NCBI GenBank assembly: GCA_934330725.1
Contig: CAKRGM010000041.1
Location: 1-21,124 of the forward strand
Reading direction: 5' to 3'
From: an uncultured Lachnospiraceae bacterium
GTDB lineage: Bacteria > Bacillota > Clostridia > Lachnospirales > Lachnospiraceae
DNA length: 21,124 nt
Below, piece after piece: positions 1-6,062 of the stretch; the stretch's first letter is position 1; every line of letters begins with the position of its first letter. The notes below the pieces were generated by a model. That model had not been told where the DNA came from and searched no databases. It worked only from the letters and a program-made list of their open reading frames with translations. The translations under genes and the position numbers were made by a program.

Positions 1-72
1 ATTCGCCAAGAGAATACAGAAAAATAAGAAATAAGTTATGAAATCTATAATGCCCGTAAAAAACCAAATGCC

Positions 73-122
73 AAAAAAGGATGCCACCGAATCAAAGCAG
101 ATTACGTGACATCCTCTTCTTT
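73..122. terminator. Bidirectional rho-independent terminator
   Basis: Arms AGGATGCCAC (78-87) and GTGACATCCT (106-115) form a 10-bp stem with one mismatch. A run of six A precedes the left arm (T-run for minus-strand transcripts) and CTTCTTTTTATT follows the right arm (T-run for plus-strand transcripts). It sits just beyond the stop of the minus-strand frame ending at 135, so it would end transcription of that remnant and could also serve a plus-strand gene left of the window. Confidence 0.7.
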
Positions 123-134
123 TTATTATTAGTG

Positions 135-539
135 CTATTTTATGAATTCAACCAAATAGTAATACATGTACTCATTATCGGTATCTATATGCTCCCCTGT
201 AATATCCTGTATTGGCAACGAACTTAACCCCTTTTCTCCATAAATCAGTGCCGCTAATCCTTGCTCTGTTCCATACTCTATCTTGTATTTGTTTTCAATA
301 GACGTTGCTGATCTTCCATAATATTCCCTGTTTGTAACTCTCTCCAAAATTGGTATTTCTGTCATATATTTTGAATATTTATCTGCTGCGATGAGCTTTG
401 CAGTAAAATTATCAAAATCCGGTGTAATGACAATCAATCCATTTGTGGAAGATTTCACATCTTCATAGGAAAGTTCCGTGTGGAATCTCGTTAGCCTTCT
501 CCAGCTTCTTCTCTTTGCGGTGCCGCAAATACCAGGCAA
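135..539 (-). pseudogene. 3' fragment of an unrecognised gene, fused to a pcfB remnant
   Basis: The open frame gives 134 residues, but the first ~18 (rich in R, with no ribosome binding site) are an out-of-frame reading of the pcfB remnant that overlaps it. Protein-like sequence begins around ELSYEDVKSS, near base 478, and runs to LVEFIK followed by TAA. I do not recognise the family: no signal peptide, membrane segment or catalytic motif is visible, and the composition is acidic and aromatic-rich, as in a soluble protein. The natural start is missing, so this is the C-terminal part of a longer gene brought next to pcfB by a deletion or recombination. A bidirectional terminator follows directly. 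It could also be a genuine short gene with a poor start, which I consider less likely. Confidence 0.45.
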
Positions 540-621
540 TTGCCTTTACAGCAACTCGACCGGTGAGCTTTGTTGTAGTGACAGCCAGGTTCACCGTTTT
601 CTACTCCACTTCTTCCTGCAT
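478..621 (-). pseudogene. pcfB: PcfB-family conjugation protein, 5' remnant with in-frame stop
   Basis: ATG at 621-619 follows a strong GGGAGGGATAAG ribosome binding site. Translation gives MQEEVE, then TAG at 603-601, then KTVNLAVTTTKLTGRVAVKA and on to LEKANEIPHG at about 478. This order (MQEEV, TTKLTGR, IPHG) is what I recall for the N-terminus of PcfB, an accessory protein of conjugative relaxase regions in Firmicutes elements. After PHG the frame runs into TGA and a different protein frame takes over, marking a deletion junction. The gene is thus broken twice: a nonsense codon at position 7 and loss of most of the body. It is the only trace of a relaxase region in the window. Confidence 0.65.
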
Positions 622-656
622 CTTATCCCTCCCTTCTCTAAAAATTGGCAAAATAA

Positions 657-684
657 TAGCAGTGAAGACTTTTCCCCACTGCTA
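657..684 (-). terminator. Rho-independent terminator of fic
   Basis: TAGCAGTG (657-664) and CACTGCTA (677-684) form a perfect 8-bp stem. Reading the minus strand, the stem is followed by TTATTTTG. It lies 74 bases past the fic stop codon and before the pcfB remnant, so it separates the two transcripts. Confidence 0.65.
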
Positions 685-757
685 TGTGTATTTTCTCTAT
701 TCTGTTTTCTCCTAATGAACCTCTCAGCTCCCAAAAACAACCTAATATTAGGAGTTG

Positions 758-1810
758 CTACTCAGAATCACTTCTCACGTAGAACGTAGCCCTTCCTGAC
801 CCTTTCTTTAGCAATACTCCATCATCAACCAGTTGCTTTAGTGCCAGTTCCACAGATTTTACGCCTATAGAAGGACATAACTCCACTATATCACTCTTGC
901 TCAGCTTACCTATTTTACTGTAAACAGCTCGTCTGACAATCTCTTTTGCTGGAAGTTTTTCACTTACTAACTCCACTCTTTCTTCAAAATCTCTATACGC
1001 TGCTAGAATCACTCTCAGCATATATTTTACAAATGGAGTTACATCTTCCTTATTTTCATGCCAGCCTTCCTGGCATTCTTCTAATGCTTTGTAATAAAGC
1101 TCCTTATTTTTAGCTATTTTATTTTCTATTGAAATATATTTTCCAACAACATATCCGCTTCTATAAAGCAATAAAGCTGTTAGCAAACGACTCATTCTTC
1201 CATTGCCATCGCCAAATGGATGTATGCAAAGGAAATCGTGAATAAAAATTGGAATTAATAGAATAGCATCAAGCTCTTCCGTCTCAATAATGTGATTGAA
1301 ATTCTCACATATAGAATCTATTGCTCCTGGCGTTTCAAATGGAGCTAATGGAGTAAACAATACATGCTCCTCTCCTTTTTCATCTGTTGAAACAATCACA
1401 TTCTGTGAAATCTTAAACTGTCCACCAATGCTTTTCTCCGTATATTTATACAAATCTCGATGAAGCTGCAAAATATAGTTTGATCTAATTGGAATATACT
1501 CATAGCTTTCGTGAATTGTATTTAACACATCCCTATATCCAAGGATTTCCTCCTCATCACGGTTCTTAGGAGTTGTCTTCTCCTCACACAGCTGCTTTAA
1601 TCTAGTTGAAGTTGTACGTATTCCTTCTATAGCATTTGATGCCTCTGTACTCTGCCTTTTAGCTATTTCTACAAGCTTCTCCAACTCTTCTGGCTTCTGC
1701 CTAAGATATACTTCCTGCCTACCTTTATATTCATGAATCTGCGCAACAAGTGAAATAATCTCACTATCCCATGTTTTATTTTTTAAAGATGAATAATCAA
1801 AATCTCTCAT
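758..1810 (-). CDS. fic: Fic family protein (class II, autoinhibited) with C-terminal winged helix
   Basis: The 350-residue protein carries the complete Fic motif HPFGDGNGRMSR at residues 197-208. This is the active site of enzymes that transfer AMP or a related group from a nucleotide to a target protein side chain; H197 would be the catalytic base. At residues 58-63, SNAIEG matches the inhibitory (S/T)xxxE(G/N) motif upstream of the core, which defines class II Fic proteins whose helix blocks ATP binding. The last ~65 residues (LSKSDIVELCPS to the end) look like a winged helix-turn-helix, a common partner of Fic domains. The start at 1810 is supported by AGGAG seven bases upstream. No antitoxin gene lies beside it, consistent with built-in inhibition. 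Repeated TTAGGAGA boxes surround the start and suggest self-regulation. The molecular target is unknown. Confidence 0.93.
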   Translation of the reverse strand: MRDFDYSSLKNKTWDSEIISLVAQIHEYKGRQEVYLRQKPEELEKLVEIAKRQSTEASNAIEGIRTTSTRLKQLCEEKTTPKNRDEEEILGYRDVLNTIHESYEYIPIRSNYILQLHRDLYKYTEKSIGGQFKISQNVIVSTDEKGEEHVLFTPLAPFETPGAIDSICENFNHIIETEELDAILLIPIFIHDFLCIHPFGDGNGRMSRLLTALLLYRSGYVVGKYISIENKIAKNKELYYKALEECQEGWHENKEDVTPFVKYMLRVILAAYRDFEERVELVSEKLPAKEIVRRAVYSKIGKLSKSDIVELCPSIGVKSVELALKQLVDDGVLLKKGSGRATFYVRSDSE

Positions 1811-1816
1811 AATGCA

Positions 1817-1884
1817 TCTCCTAATTGTTCGTTTTTCTCCTAAATTATATCTCGTATTAGGAGATAATTCAATCTATAGGAGAT
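1817..1884. promoter_or_regulatory. Cluster of TTAGGAGA boxes upstream of fic (putative operator)
   Basis: Four copies of one box occur in 68 bases: TCTCCTAAT (1817-1825), TCTCCTAA (1836-1843), TTAGGAGA (1857-1864) and ATAGGAGA (1876-1883). The middle two form an inverted repeat. The box nearest the gene contains the ribosome binding site, so a bound protein would also mask translation. Two more copies occur at the far end of the gene (TCTCCTAAT at 708-716 and the palindrome CCTAATATTAGG at 741-752). The likely binder is the winged helix of Fic itself; that is inference. Confidence 0.5.
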
Positions 1885-1977
1885 AAATACTTTGTTAGTA
1901 TTTTCATTTATAGGGATCTTATACTTCTCCAGGACTCTACTTTTCTATGTAGAACTTCTCAAAAGAGAAGTCCATCC

Positions 1978-2421
1978 TTACTTGGCTTTTTTACTAGCTT
2001 TTTGAATTCCATCCATTGTAGTAGATACAATCCCAAGCCTCTTTGCCAATGCAATATCATTTTTTACATTCTCATTCACCTTGGTACCGCAGGCTACGAC
2101 CACTCTTGATCTTCTAAGAAGTTCCTCTGCCATATCAAGGCGATCCTTGTGTTCCTTAGCATCTCCATCATCTAAGAAATCTGACTGGAATAACACTGGG
2201 CATATAGGTGAATAACCTTCCTGATATAGCTGTCTACAATACTTAATAGCTGCATCTTTTGCTTCAATGGAATCATCGCTCCATGCTGCAGTTACATAGA
2301 CGATTTTTTGCAGTCTCTCTATACCAACTGAAGTATCATATAAAGCGGTAAATGTTGAGCCATCATTTGCAAAATGTGAAACCCTATATATTTCGTGAAT
2401 TCCGTTATATATAAACTCTCC
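1978..2421 (-). pseudogene. DUF7768/DUF4406-like nucleotide-binding-type protein, apparently 5'-truncated
   Basis: The frame is open from an upstream TAG (2424-2422) to TAA at 1980-1978, 147 codons, and reads as real protein throughout. Recognisable stretches are IVYVTAAWSDD, AIKYCRQLYQEGYSPICPVLF, HKDRLDMAEELLRRSRVVVACG and VNENVKNDIALAKRLGI. That pattern (a Rossmann-like start, P-L-F, a helix, VVxCG, then VNENVKxDIxxA) is what I recall for phage and plasmid proteins related to nucleoside 2-deoxyribosyltransferases. There is no ATG in the frame; the only conventional start is GTG at 2196, which would cut off half the domain and has no ribosome binding site. I therefore read it as a gene that lost its 5' end, although expression from an unusual start is not excluded. 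It follows the small acidic protein gene. Confidence 0.55.
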
Positions 2422-2434
2422 CTATTTATATATT

Positions 2435-2611
2435 CTATTCCTCTCCCCAAAATCTTCGCTCTTCTCGGCGACGTTCTTCTTCCTCTTCTTCCTCGCGACG
2501 ATACTCGCTGTCATCCCAGTTATAAGCGTATTCACCACGATCAATACTGAAGCCGTCTCTTTCTATATACTCATACTCACTGGAATCATAATTGAATGCA
2601 TATTTCGCCAT
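2435..2611 (-). CDS. Small highly acidic/charged protein, unknown function (58 aa)
   Basis: ATG at 2611-2609 is preceded by GGAGGAATAAGCC, a strong ribosome binding site lying within the last codons of the RNase III gene, only three bases from its stop. The product begins MAKYAFNYDSSEYEYIERDG, has a second tyrosine/acid-rich segment (EYAYNWDDSEY) and ends in a Glu/Arg helix with seven consecutive E residues. The two Y-rich segments look like an internal duplication. There is no cysteine, signal peptide or membrane segment. The coupling argues for co-translation with the RNase III-like enzyme, perhaps as a partner or regulator, but that is inference. I do not recognise a family. Confidence 0.65.
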   Translation of the reverse strand: MAKYAFNYDSSEYEYIERDGFSIDRGEYAYNWDDSEYRREEEEEEERRREERRFWGEE

Positions 2612-2614
2612 GGC

Positions 2615-3703
2615 TTATTCCTCCTCCAAAACGTACGTCAGCATATCAAATGCCGCCTGTTTCTTCGCATCTTTCTTAGACGAAGATCTTCCATTGGTTA
2701 CAATATCAACTTCTTTTACTTTGCACTGACAAGCCCAGATCGGATTACCATCCTCATCATGGGTTTCCTTATACTTATAAGTAGGTAAAGAGAAATAGCC
2801 TCTTCGAGATAATGTTTCCAACTGTCCGATAGAATCATTGTAGTTGGGATTCTCTATCTCATCTTTAATTGTTGGAAACAACGAATTATCTTCAAGAAAT
2901 CTATAAGCAGTCCATGCCGCACCAAATCTTGCATCATATTCAGAATACCCATACTCTTTAAAAGTCTCATCTCTTCCAGGGAGCTTAAGAGTACAGACAT
3001 ACTTCCGATCTTCAGCTGATCCAAGTGTTCGCGCTTTCTCTCCCAGGATCACATTTCTGTCCGCAAGCACTTTATAAAATCCATATGAATTGTTTTGCTC
3101 GATATGATATTGCGGTAATGCCCCAGCAGTCTCTGTACACCAATCCTGCACCTGGCCTATAAAGTTCTCGTACTCGTCATCATTGTCAAGTTCTGCGTCC
3201 GGGCAAAGCATATTATCAACCACGCGTTCCAACTTCACCAAATCCCAATTTGAATCCAAAGCAACCGCACCAAGAATTGCTTCAAAAAGATCCTCCTTGA
3301 CAGATTCCTGACGTTCTACATGCCTATCTATATCTCCCTGTCCCATAAACAAATAGTCTGCAAAGCCAAGCAGGTCAATTCTATATGCCAACTTCTTTTT
3401 TTGTACAAGACGCGCTTTGAAATCAGTCAGTTCTCCTTCATCATACTCACACAGAAAGTCATCGAAATCCTCATTGGAATCGTACTCCTCATCATCATGA
3501 GCATAACTGCCATAGCTATCTGACAGGTACTTAACAACGATAAGATCTAAAACCTTATCTCCTATGAATTCTAATATCTCGTTGTCGCATCCACCGTTTT
3601 CCATAGCATAGGATTTTCTTGTGAACGCTTGTAATAGTAGATCTTCGTTTTGGAAATAATAATCGATACGTTCCTGAATTGTTGCTAATTCTTCTTTGGT
3701 CAT
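2615..3703 (-). CDS. RNase III-like double-strand RNA endonuclease with two apparent dsRBDs
   Basis: The likely start is ATG at 3703 (MTKEELATIQ), which has AGGAGT seven bases upstream; the open frame extends further but that part is leader. The 362-residue product has an RNase III domain at about 5-165. The signature NEILEFIGDKVLDL gives E42, E45 and D49, and EDLFEAILGA gives D138 and E141. These match the four catalytic acids of E. coli RNase III (E38, D45, D114, E117), so it should be active. An acidic insertion lies at about 68-92. The C-terminus (~292-361, ending with GRSSSKKDAKKQAAFDMLTY) is a dsRNA-binding domain. Residues ~179-271, with GQVQDW, YVCTLKL and ARFGAAWTAYRFL, look like a second, diverged one. 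Housekeeping RNase III has about 226 residues and one dsRBD. The gene follows parB and a membrane-protein gene, an unusual place for an RNase III. Confidence 0.88.
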   Translation of the reverse strand: MTKEELATIQERIDYYFQNEDLLLQAFTRKSYAMENGGCDNEILEFIGDKVLDLIVVKYLSDSYGSYAHDDEEYDSNEDFDDFLCEYDEGELTDFKARLVQKKKLAYRIDLLGFADYLFMGQGDIDRHVERQESVKEDLFEAILGAVALDSNWDLVKLERVVDNMLCPDAELDNDDEYENFIGQVQDWCTETAGALPQYHIEQNNSYGFYKVLADRNVILGEKARTLGSAEDRKYVCTLKLPGRDETFKEYGYSEYDARFGAAWTAYRFLEDNSLFPTIKDEIENPNYNDSIGQLETLSRRGYFSLPTYKYKETHDEDGNPIWACQCKVKEVDIVTNGRSSSKKDAKKQAAFDMLTYVLEEE

Positions 3704-3803
3704 AAAAAAAACTCCTAGTAATGTGTTTTTACTAAAAGGCATAAAGATAGTCTGGCAGAAAATCCACGTACACAAAATACGCCTACATACCAGACATGAT
3801 AGA

Positions 3804-3891
3804 TTAAATTTAATTCTTTGTTTTGAAATGTTTACCGATGCCCACTTGCATAAGCAAGGATAAACGTGCTCAAACAATGTTTCAAATTTAA
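3804..3891 (-). other. Long irregular hairpin in the leader of the RNase III gene
   Basis: Four short perfect helices stack on one axis: TTAAATTT (3804-3811) with AAATTTAA (3884-3891), TTGTTT (3818-3823) with AAACAA (3872-3877), GTTTA (3830-3834) with TAAAC (3861-3865), and CTTGC (3845-3849) with GCAAG (3854-3858) closed by an ATAA loop. The two outer internal loops are symmetric, six bases on each side. The element lies about 100 bases upstream of the RNase III start codon and would be transcribed in its leader. It may be an RNase III target for self-regulation. No ORF of significance occupies this gap. Confidence 0.45.
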
Positions 3892-3943
3892 CTTATTATG
3901 CCTCTTGCAATTAGAGATTATCACAGCCCCAATCAAAACACAA

Positions 3944-3986
3944 GATATTTTTACACAGAGGAGCATTGCCCCCTGTGTAAAATATC
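3944..3986 (-). terminator. Stem-loop after the small membrane-protein gene, probable terminator
   Basis: GATATTTTTACACAG (3944-3958) and CTGTGTAAAATATC (3973-3986) pair over 14 positions with a single bulged base, 13 bases past the stop of the membrane-protein gene. On the minus strand the stem is followed by TTGTGTTTTG, a weak T-rich tail. It would end or attenuate the parB-membrane protein transcript before the RNase III gene. Confidence 0.5.
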
Positions 3987-3998
3987 CTGTCTCACTCA

Positions 3999-4283
3999 TC
4001 ACAATGCTCGAATCTTCTCTCTCAAGGAATCGCAAGTCTCCTGCAGCAATACACATAAAAAGAGTACCGCTACTATCCCTGCAAATATGATCCCAAATAT
4101 GAGTAAATCCGTCCATCTCTGGGTAAACAGAGCATAAACAAAGAAACCCACTACTAAAAGAATGAGTAGGCCGATTACCGCTCCGGTTAAGTGAAGTGCA
4201 AGCTCTACAGCCCACTTCATTAAAAAGAGCAACAGCGAAACCGGTAACAATATGAACTTCAATAATTTCCGAAGTACAAACAT
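3999..4283 (-). CDS. Small integral membrane protein of the plasmid backbone
   Basis: The preferred start is ATG at 4283, six bases after GGAGGG; an upstream ATG at 4289 lies directly against that GGAGGG and is less favourable. The product of about 94 residues is nearly all hydrophobic: three probable membrane helices (roughly 4-23, 24-51 and 59-80) separated by a short polar TQRWTD turn, with a charged C-terminal tail LQETCDSLREKIRAL. The ribosome binding site lies inside the end of parB, so the two are translationally coupled. A protein of similar size and plan occurs at 11256-11585. Function is unknown; proximity to partition genes suggests a backbone role, possibly membrane anchoring or exclusion, as inference only. 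Confidence 0.7.
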   Translation of the reverse strand: MFVLRKLLKFILLPVSLLLFLMKWAVELALHLTGAVIGLLILLVVGFFVYALFTQRWTDLLIFGIIFAGIVAVLFLCVLLQETCDSLREKIRAL

Positions 4284-4285
4284 GA

Positions 4286-5209
4286 TCATCCCTCCGTATC
4301 TGCATTCTCTTTCTTCCAGTCCTCAAGTAATTTGAACAGTACATTCTCCATCTGAGACTTTGTATAGAAGACTGGGAAGAACTCCCTTAACTTATCCTTT
4401 GTAAGGGTTATCTTTTGAAATCTGTTATTTTCATTTAAAGGAGCATTCTCATTCAGAATCCTGATCAGCTCCATCTTACTTATCGTATCGTGTTCCTTCA
4501 GATAGTCCCTGACTGCAAAAATCTGAAACGTCTTGCAGATATCATTTTCCAGCATATAATCATAAATCATTTCCTGAATCTTATGATTCAGAAAAGATAC
4601 CTCAACAGCTGTGGCCAGTGCCAAAGCTTTCTTATCTACCAAATCAAGTATTGGAGGGATCAGCTCCACCAGGCGAAGATACCGATGCAGTTGAACGCGA
4701 CTTTCACCAACCTGATCAGCAAGAACGATATCGGTCTGAAAATTTCTCCCGAATTGGGAGGAATTATTTTTGGAAGGTCGTCCTGCTTTTCTTCGCATCG
4801 CATCATACTTCATTTTATATGCAAATGCTTTCTCACTTGGTAGGATTTCCTCTCTCTGCAGATTGGAATCCACCATGGCCAAAACAGCTTCGTCGTCATC
4901 ATATTCTTTTACGATAGCCGGGATCTTCTCTAAACCGATCTGATTTACTGCGAATAACCGTCGGTGACCGGAGATCATCTCATAATCACCATCTTCTAAA
5001 GGACGTACAGTGACAGGAACCAGTACACCATTCATCATAATACTTTCTACAAGATCATGCATCTTATCATCATCCAAAACTTTGAATGGATGATCCTTAA
5101 ATGGATGGATCCGGGCTACTTCAATTTCATCGCATCCTGTGATCGTTGGAACTCCCAGCAATTCATCGATTGATGTCATTTTGATTTTCTGTCCTACTCT
5201 TTTAGCCAT
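4286..5209 (-). CDS. parB: ParB-family partition protein (left copy)
   Basis: The 307-residue protein has the ParB/Spo0J N-terminal layout: HPFKDHPFKVLDDDKM near residues 36-51, then a region ending in YEMISGHRRL at about 77-86, which contains the conserved box that in ParB proteins contacts CTP and partner subunits. A helix-turn-helix follows (VLADQVGESRVQLHRYLRL), which would recognise the centromere. The N-terminus MAKRVGQKIKMTSIDELL is nearly the same as in the right copy at 18490-19395, so the two are paralogues. It overlaps the end of the damaged parA by eight bases, the same arrangement as the intact pair. With its ParA partner lacking the ATPase P-loop, this ParB may be an orphan, act on DNA alone, or use the ParA of the right module. 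Confidence 0.9.
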   Translation of the reverse strand: MAKRVGQKIKMTSIDELLGVPTITGCDEIEVARIHPFKDHPFKVLDDDKMHDLVESIMMNGVLVPVTVRPLEDGDYEMISGHRRLFAVNQIGLEKIPAIVKEYDDDEAVLAMVDSNLQREEILPSEKAFAYKMKYDAMRRKAGRPSKNNSSQFGRNFQTDIVLADQVGESRVQLHRYLRLVELIPPILDLVDKKALALATAVEVSFLNHKIQEMIYDYMLENDICKTFQIFAVRDYLKEHDTISKMELIRILNENAPLNENNRFQKITLTKDKLREFFPVFYTKSQMENVLFKLLEDWKKENADTEG

Positions 5210-5882
5210 GGCTGATCACCTCCGTCAATGTTCTGTATGCGGTAGCTGCTTTTCCTTTTGGATCATATTGATAAATGCTGGAACCCTCTGCGCTGATTTC
5301 TGCAGCTCTTACCGAAAGAGGGATCAATGTATCAAAGACCCTAAGTTGATCTGAATAAGTATCAACCACCAACTGAGAAATATCCCTGGCATAATTTGTT
5401 CGTAAATCCACCATAGTAAGAAGGATTCCTTCTATGGACAGTTTCTTATTTAACCGACGCTGCACACGGCCTATCGTCTTTATCAGCTGTTCCAAACCTT
5501 TTACCGGTAAATATGCAGCCTGGACCGGTATCAGGACGCTATCCGCACAAGCCAGGGCATTTATCGTAAGCATTCCAAGCGAAGGCATACAGTCGATTAT
5601 GATATAGTCATATTCCGATTTAATAGACTCCAAGAGGCTTCTAAGCATCACTTCTCTGCTCATAACGTTTACAAGATTGATCTCCAAAGCAGATAATTCA
5701 ATATTCGCAGGAATAAGATCTACGCCTTCCTCATGATGGATTATAGTTTTACTAACCGATGGTTTCTGTTCTTCCATAATCTCTGACAAAAGAGATGCCA
5801 GAGTATACTCCAGCCTATCCGGCTCTCTATAACCAAGACTGATTGTAAGCGATCCCTGCGGATCTCCATCGACCAGCATGCT
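5202..5882 (-). pseudogene. parA: ParA ATPase lacking its N-terminal Walker A region
   Basis: The frame starts at ATG 5879 (MLVDGDPQGS), aligning with residue 41 of the intact ParA at 19388-20188 (LMIDADPQGS). One more matching lysine codon precedes it, then similarity stops and TAA follows within three codons. About 40 residues, including KGGVGKT, are therefore missing. The rest is well preserved: YDYIIIDCMPSLGMLTINAL (Walker B region), VLIPVQAAYLPVKG and SVRAAEISAEGSSIYQYDPK. Without Walker A it should not bind ATP normally, so it cannot act as a conventional partition motor. There is no clear ribosome binding site before 5879. I call it a deletion relic, with the caveat that the long undisturbed frame allows translation and dimer formation with intact ParA. 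Confidence 0.8.
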
Positions 5883-6017
5883 TAATGATTTATCGATGCA
5901 AGGAAAAGCTAACCGGTTGCTTATTTCTTACAGGTATTATTCTACGGCTTTCTATGGACAAAGTCGTTCCCCAAAGAATAGACTTGTGGTATCGTGGGAA
6001 TAGACTTTCACGCATTG
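5883..6017. other. Junction segment related to the right-end element at 20856-20998
   Basis: No convincing gene is present. At 5955-6017 the plus strand contains a small hairpin (AAGTC ... GACTT) followed by GTGGTA and then CGTGGGAATAGACTTTCACG. The same order (hairpin, TTGTGGTA, TCGxGG, ACGCATT) appears at 20943-20990, about two thirds identical by eye. Here it abuts the truncated parA; there it lies upstream of the intact par operon. It may be the remains of the region that once stood upstream of the left par module, joined to parA by the deletion. Confidence 0.3.
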
Positions 6018-6052
6018 AAAAAGTCGGCAATCTCCGAAGAGTTTACCGACTT
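6018..6052 (-). terminator. Rho-independent terminator of the abiE-containing operon
   Basis: AAGTCGG (6021-6027) and CCGACTT (6046-6052) form a stem that extends by a G-U and further A-T pairs, followed on the minus strand by TTTTTCAAT. It begins ten bases after the stop of the 270-residue gene and is the only strong terminator between it and abiEi. Confidence 0.75.
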
Positions 6053-6062
6053 ATCTCAATTA

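Noticed and set aside
758..2421. Fic plus the nucleotide-binding-type fragment as a two-gene defence system
   Set aside because: They are separated by about 170 bases including the Fic operator boxes, and the fragment lacks a start; no evidence of a shared transcript.
3750..3795. GTCTGG/CCAGAC inverted repeat as a terminator or operator for the RNase III gene
   Set aside because: Only six pairs with a 34-base loop and no T-run; too weak to call.
3704..3877. N-terminal extension of the RNase III-like protein (start at 3877, beginning MFEHVYPCLC)
   Set aside because: The extension has no ribosome binding site, is cysteine-rich and not protein-like, and overlaps the leader hairpin; ATG at 3703 has AGGAGT at good spacing.
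3832..4344. Minus-strand frame of 170 codons across the membrane-protein gene
   Set aside because: It overlaps the parB end and the membrane-protein gene in another frame, lacks a start signal and has cysteine- and serine-rich random composition.
4490..4917. Plus-strand open frames inside parB and similar plus-strand frames elsewhere
   Set aside because: They are antisense shadows of well-supported minus-strand genes, without ribosome binding sites or recognisable domains.
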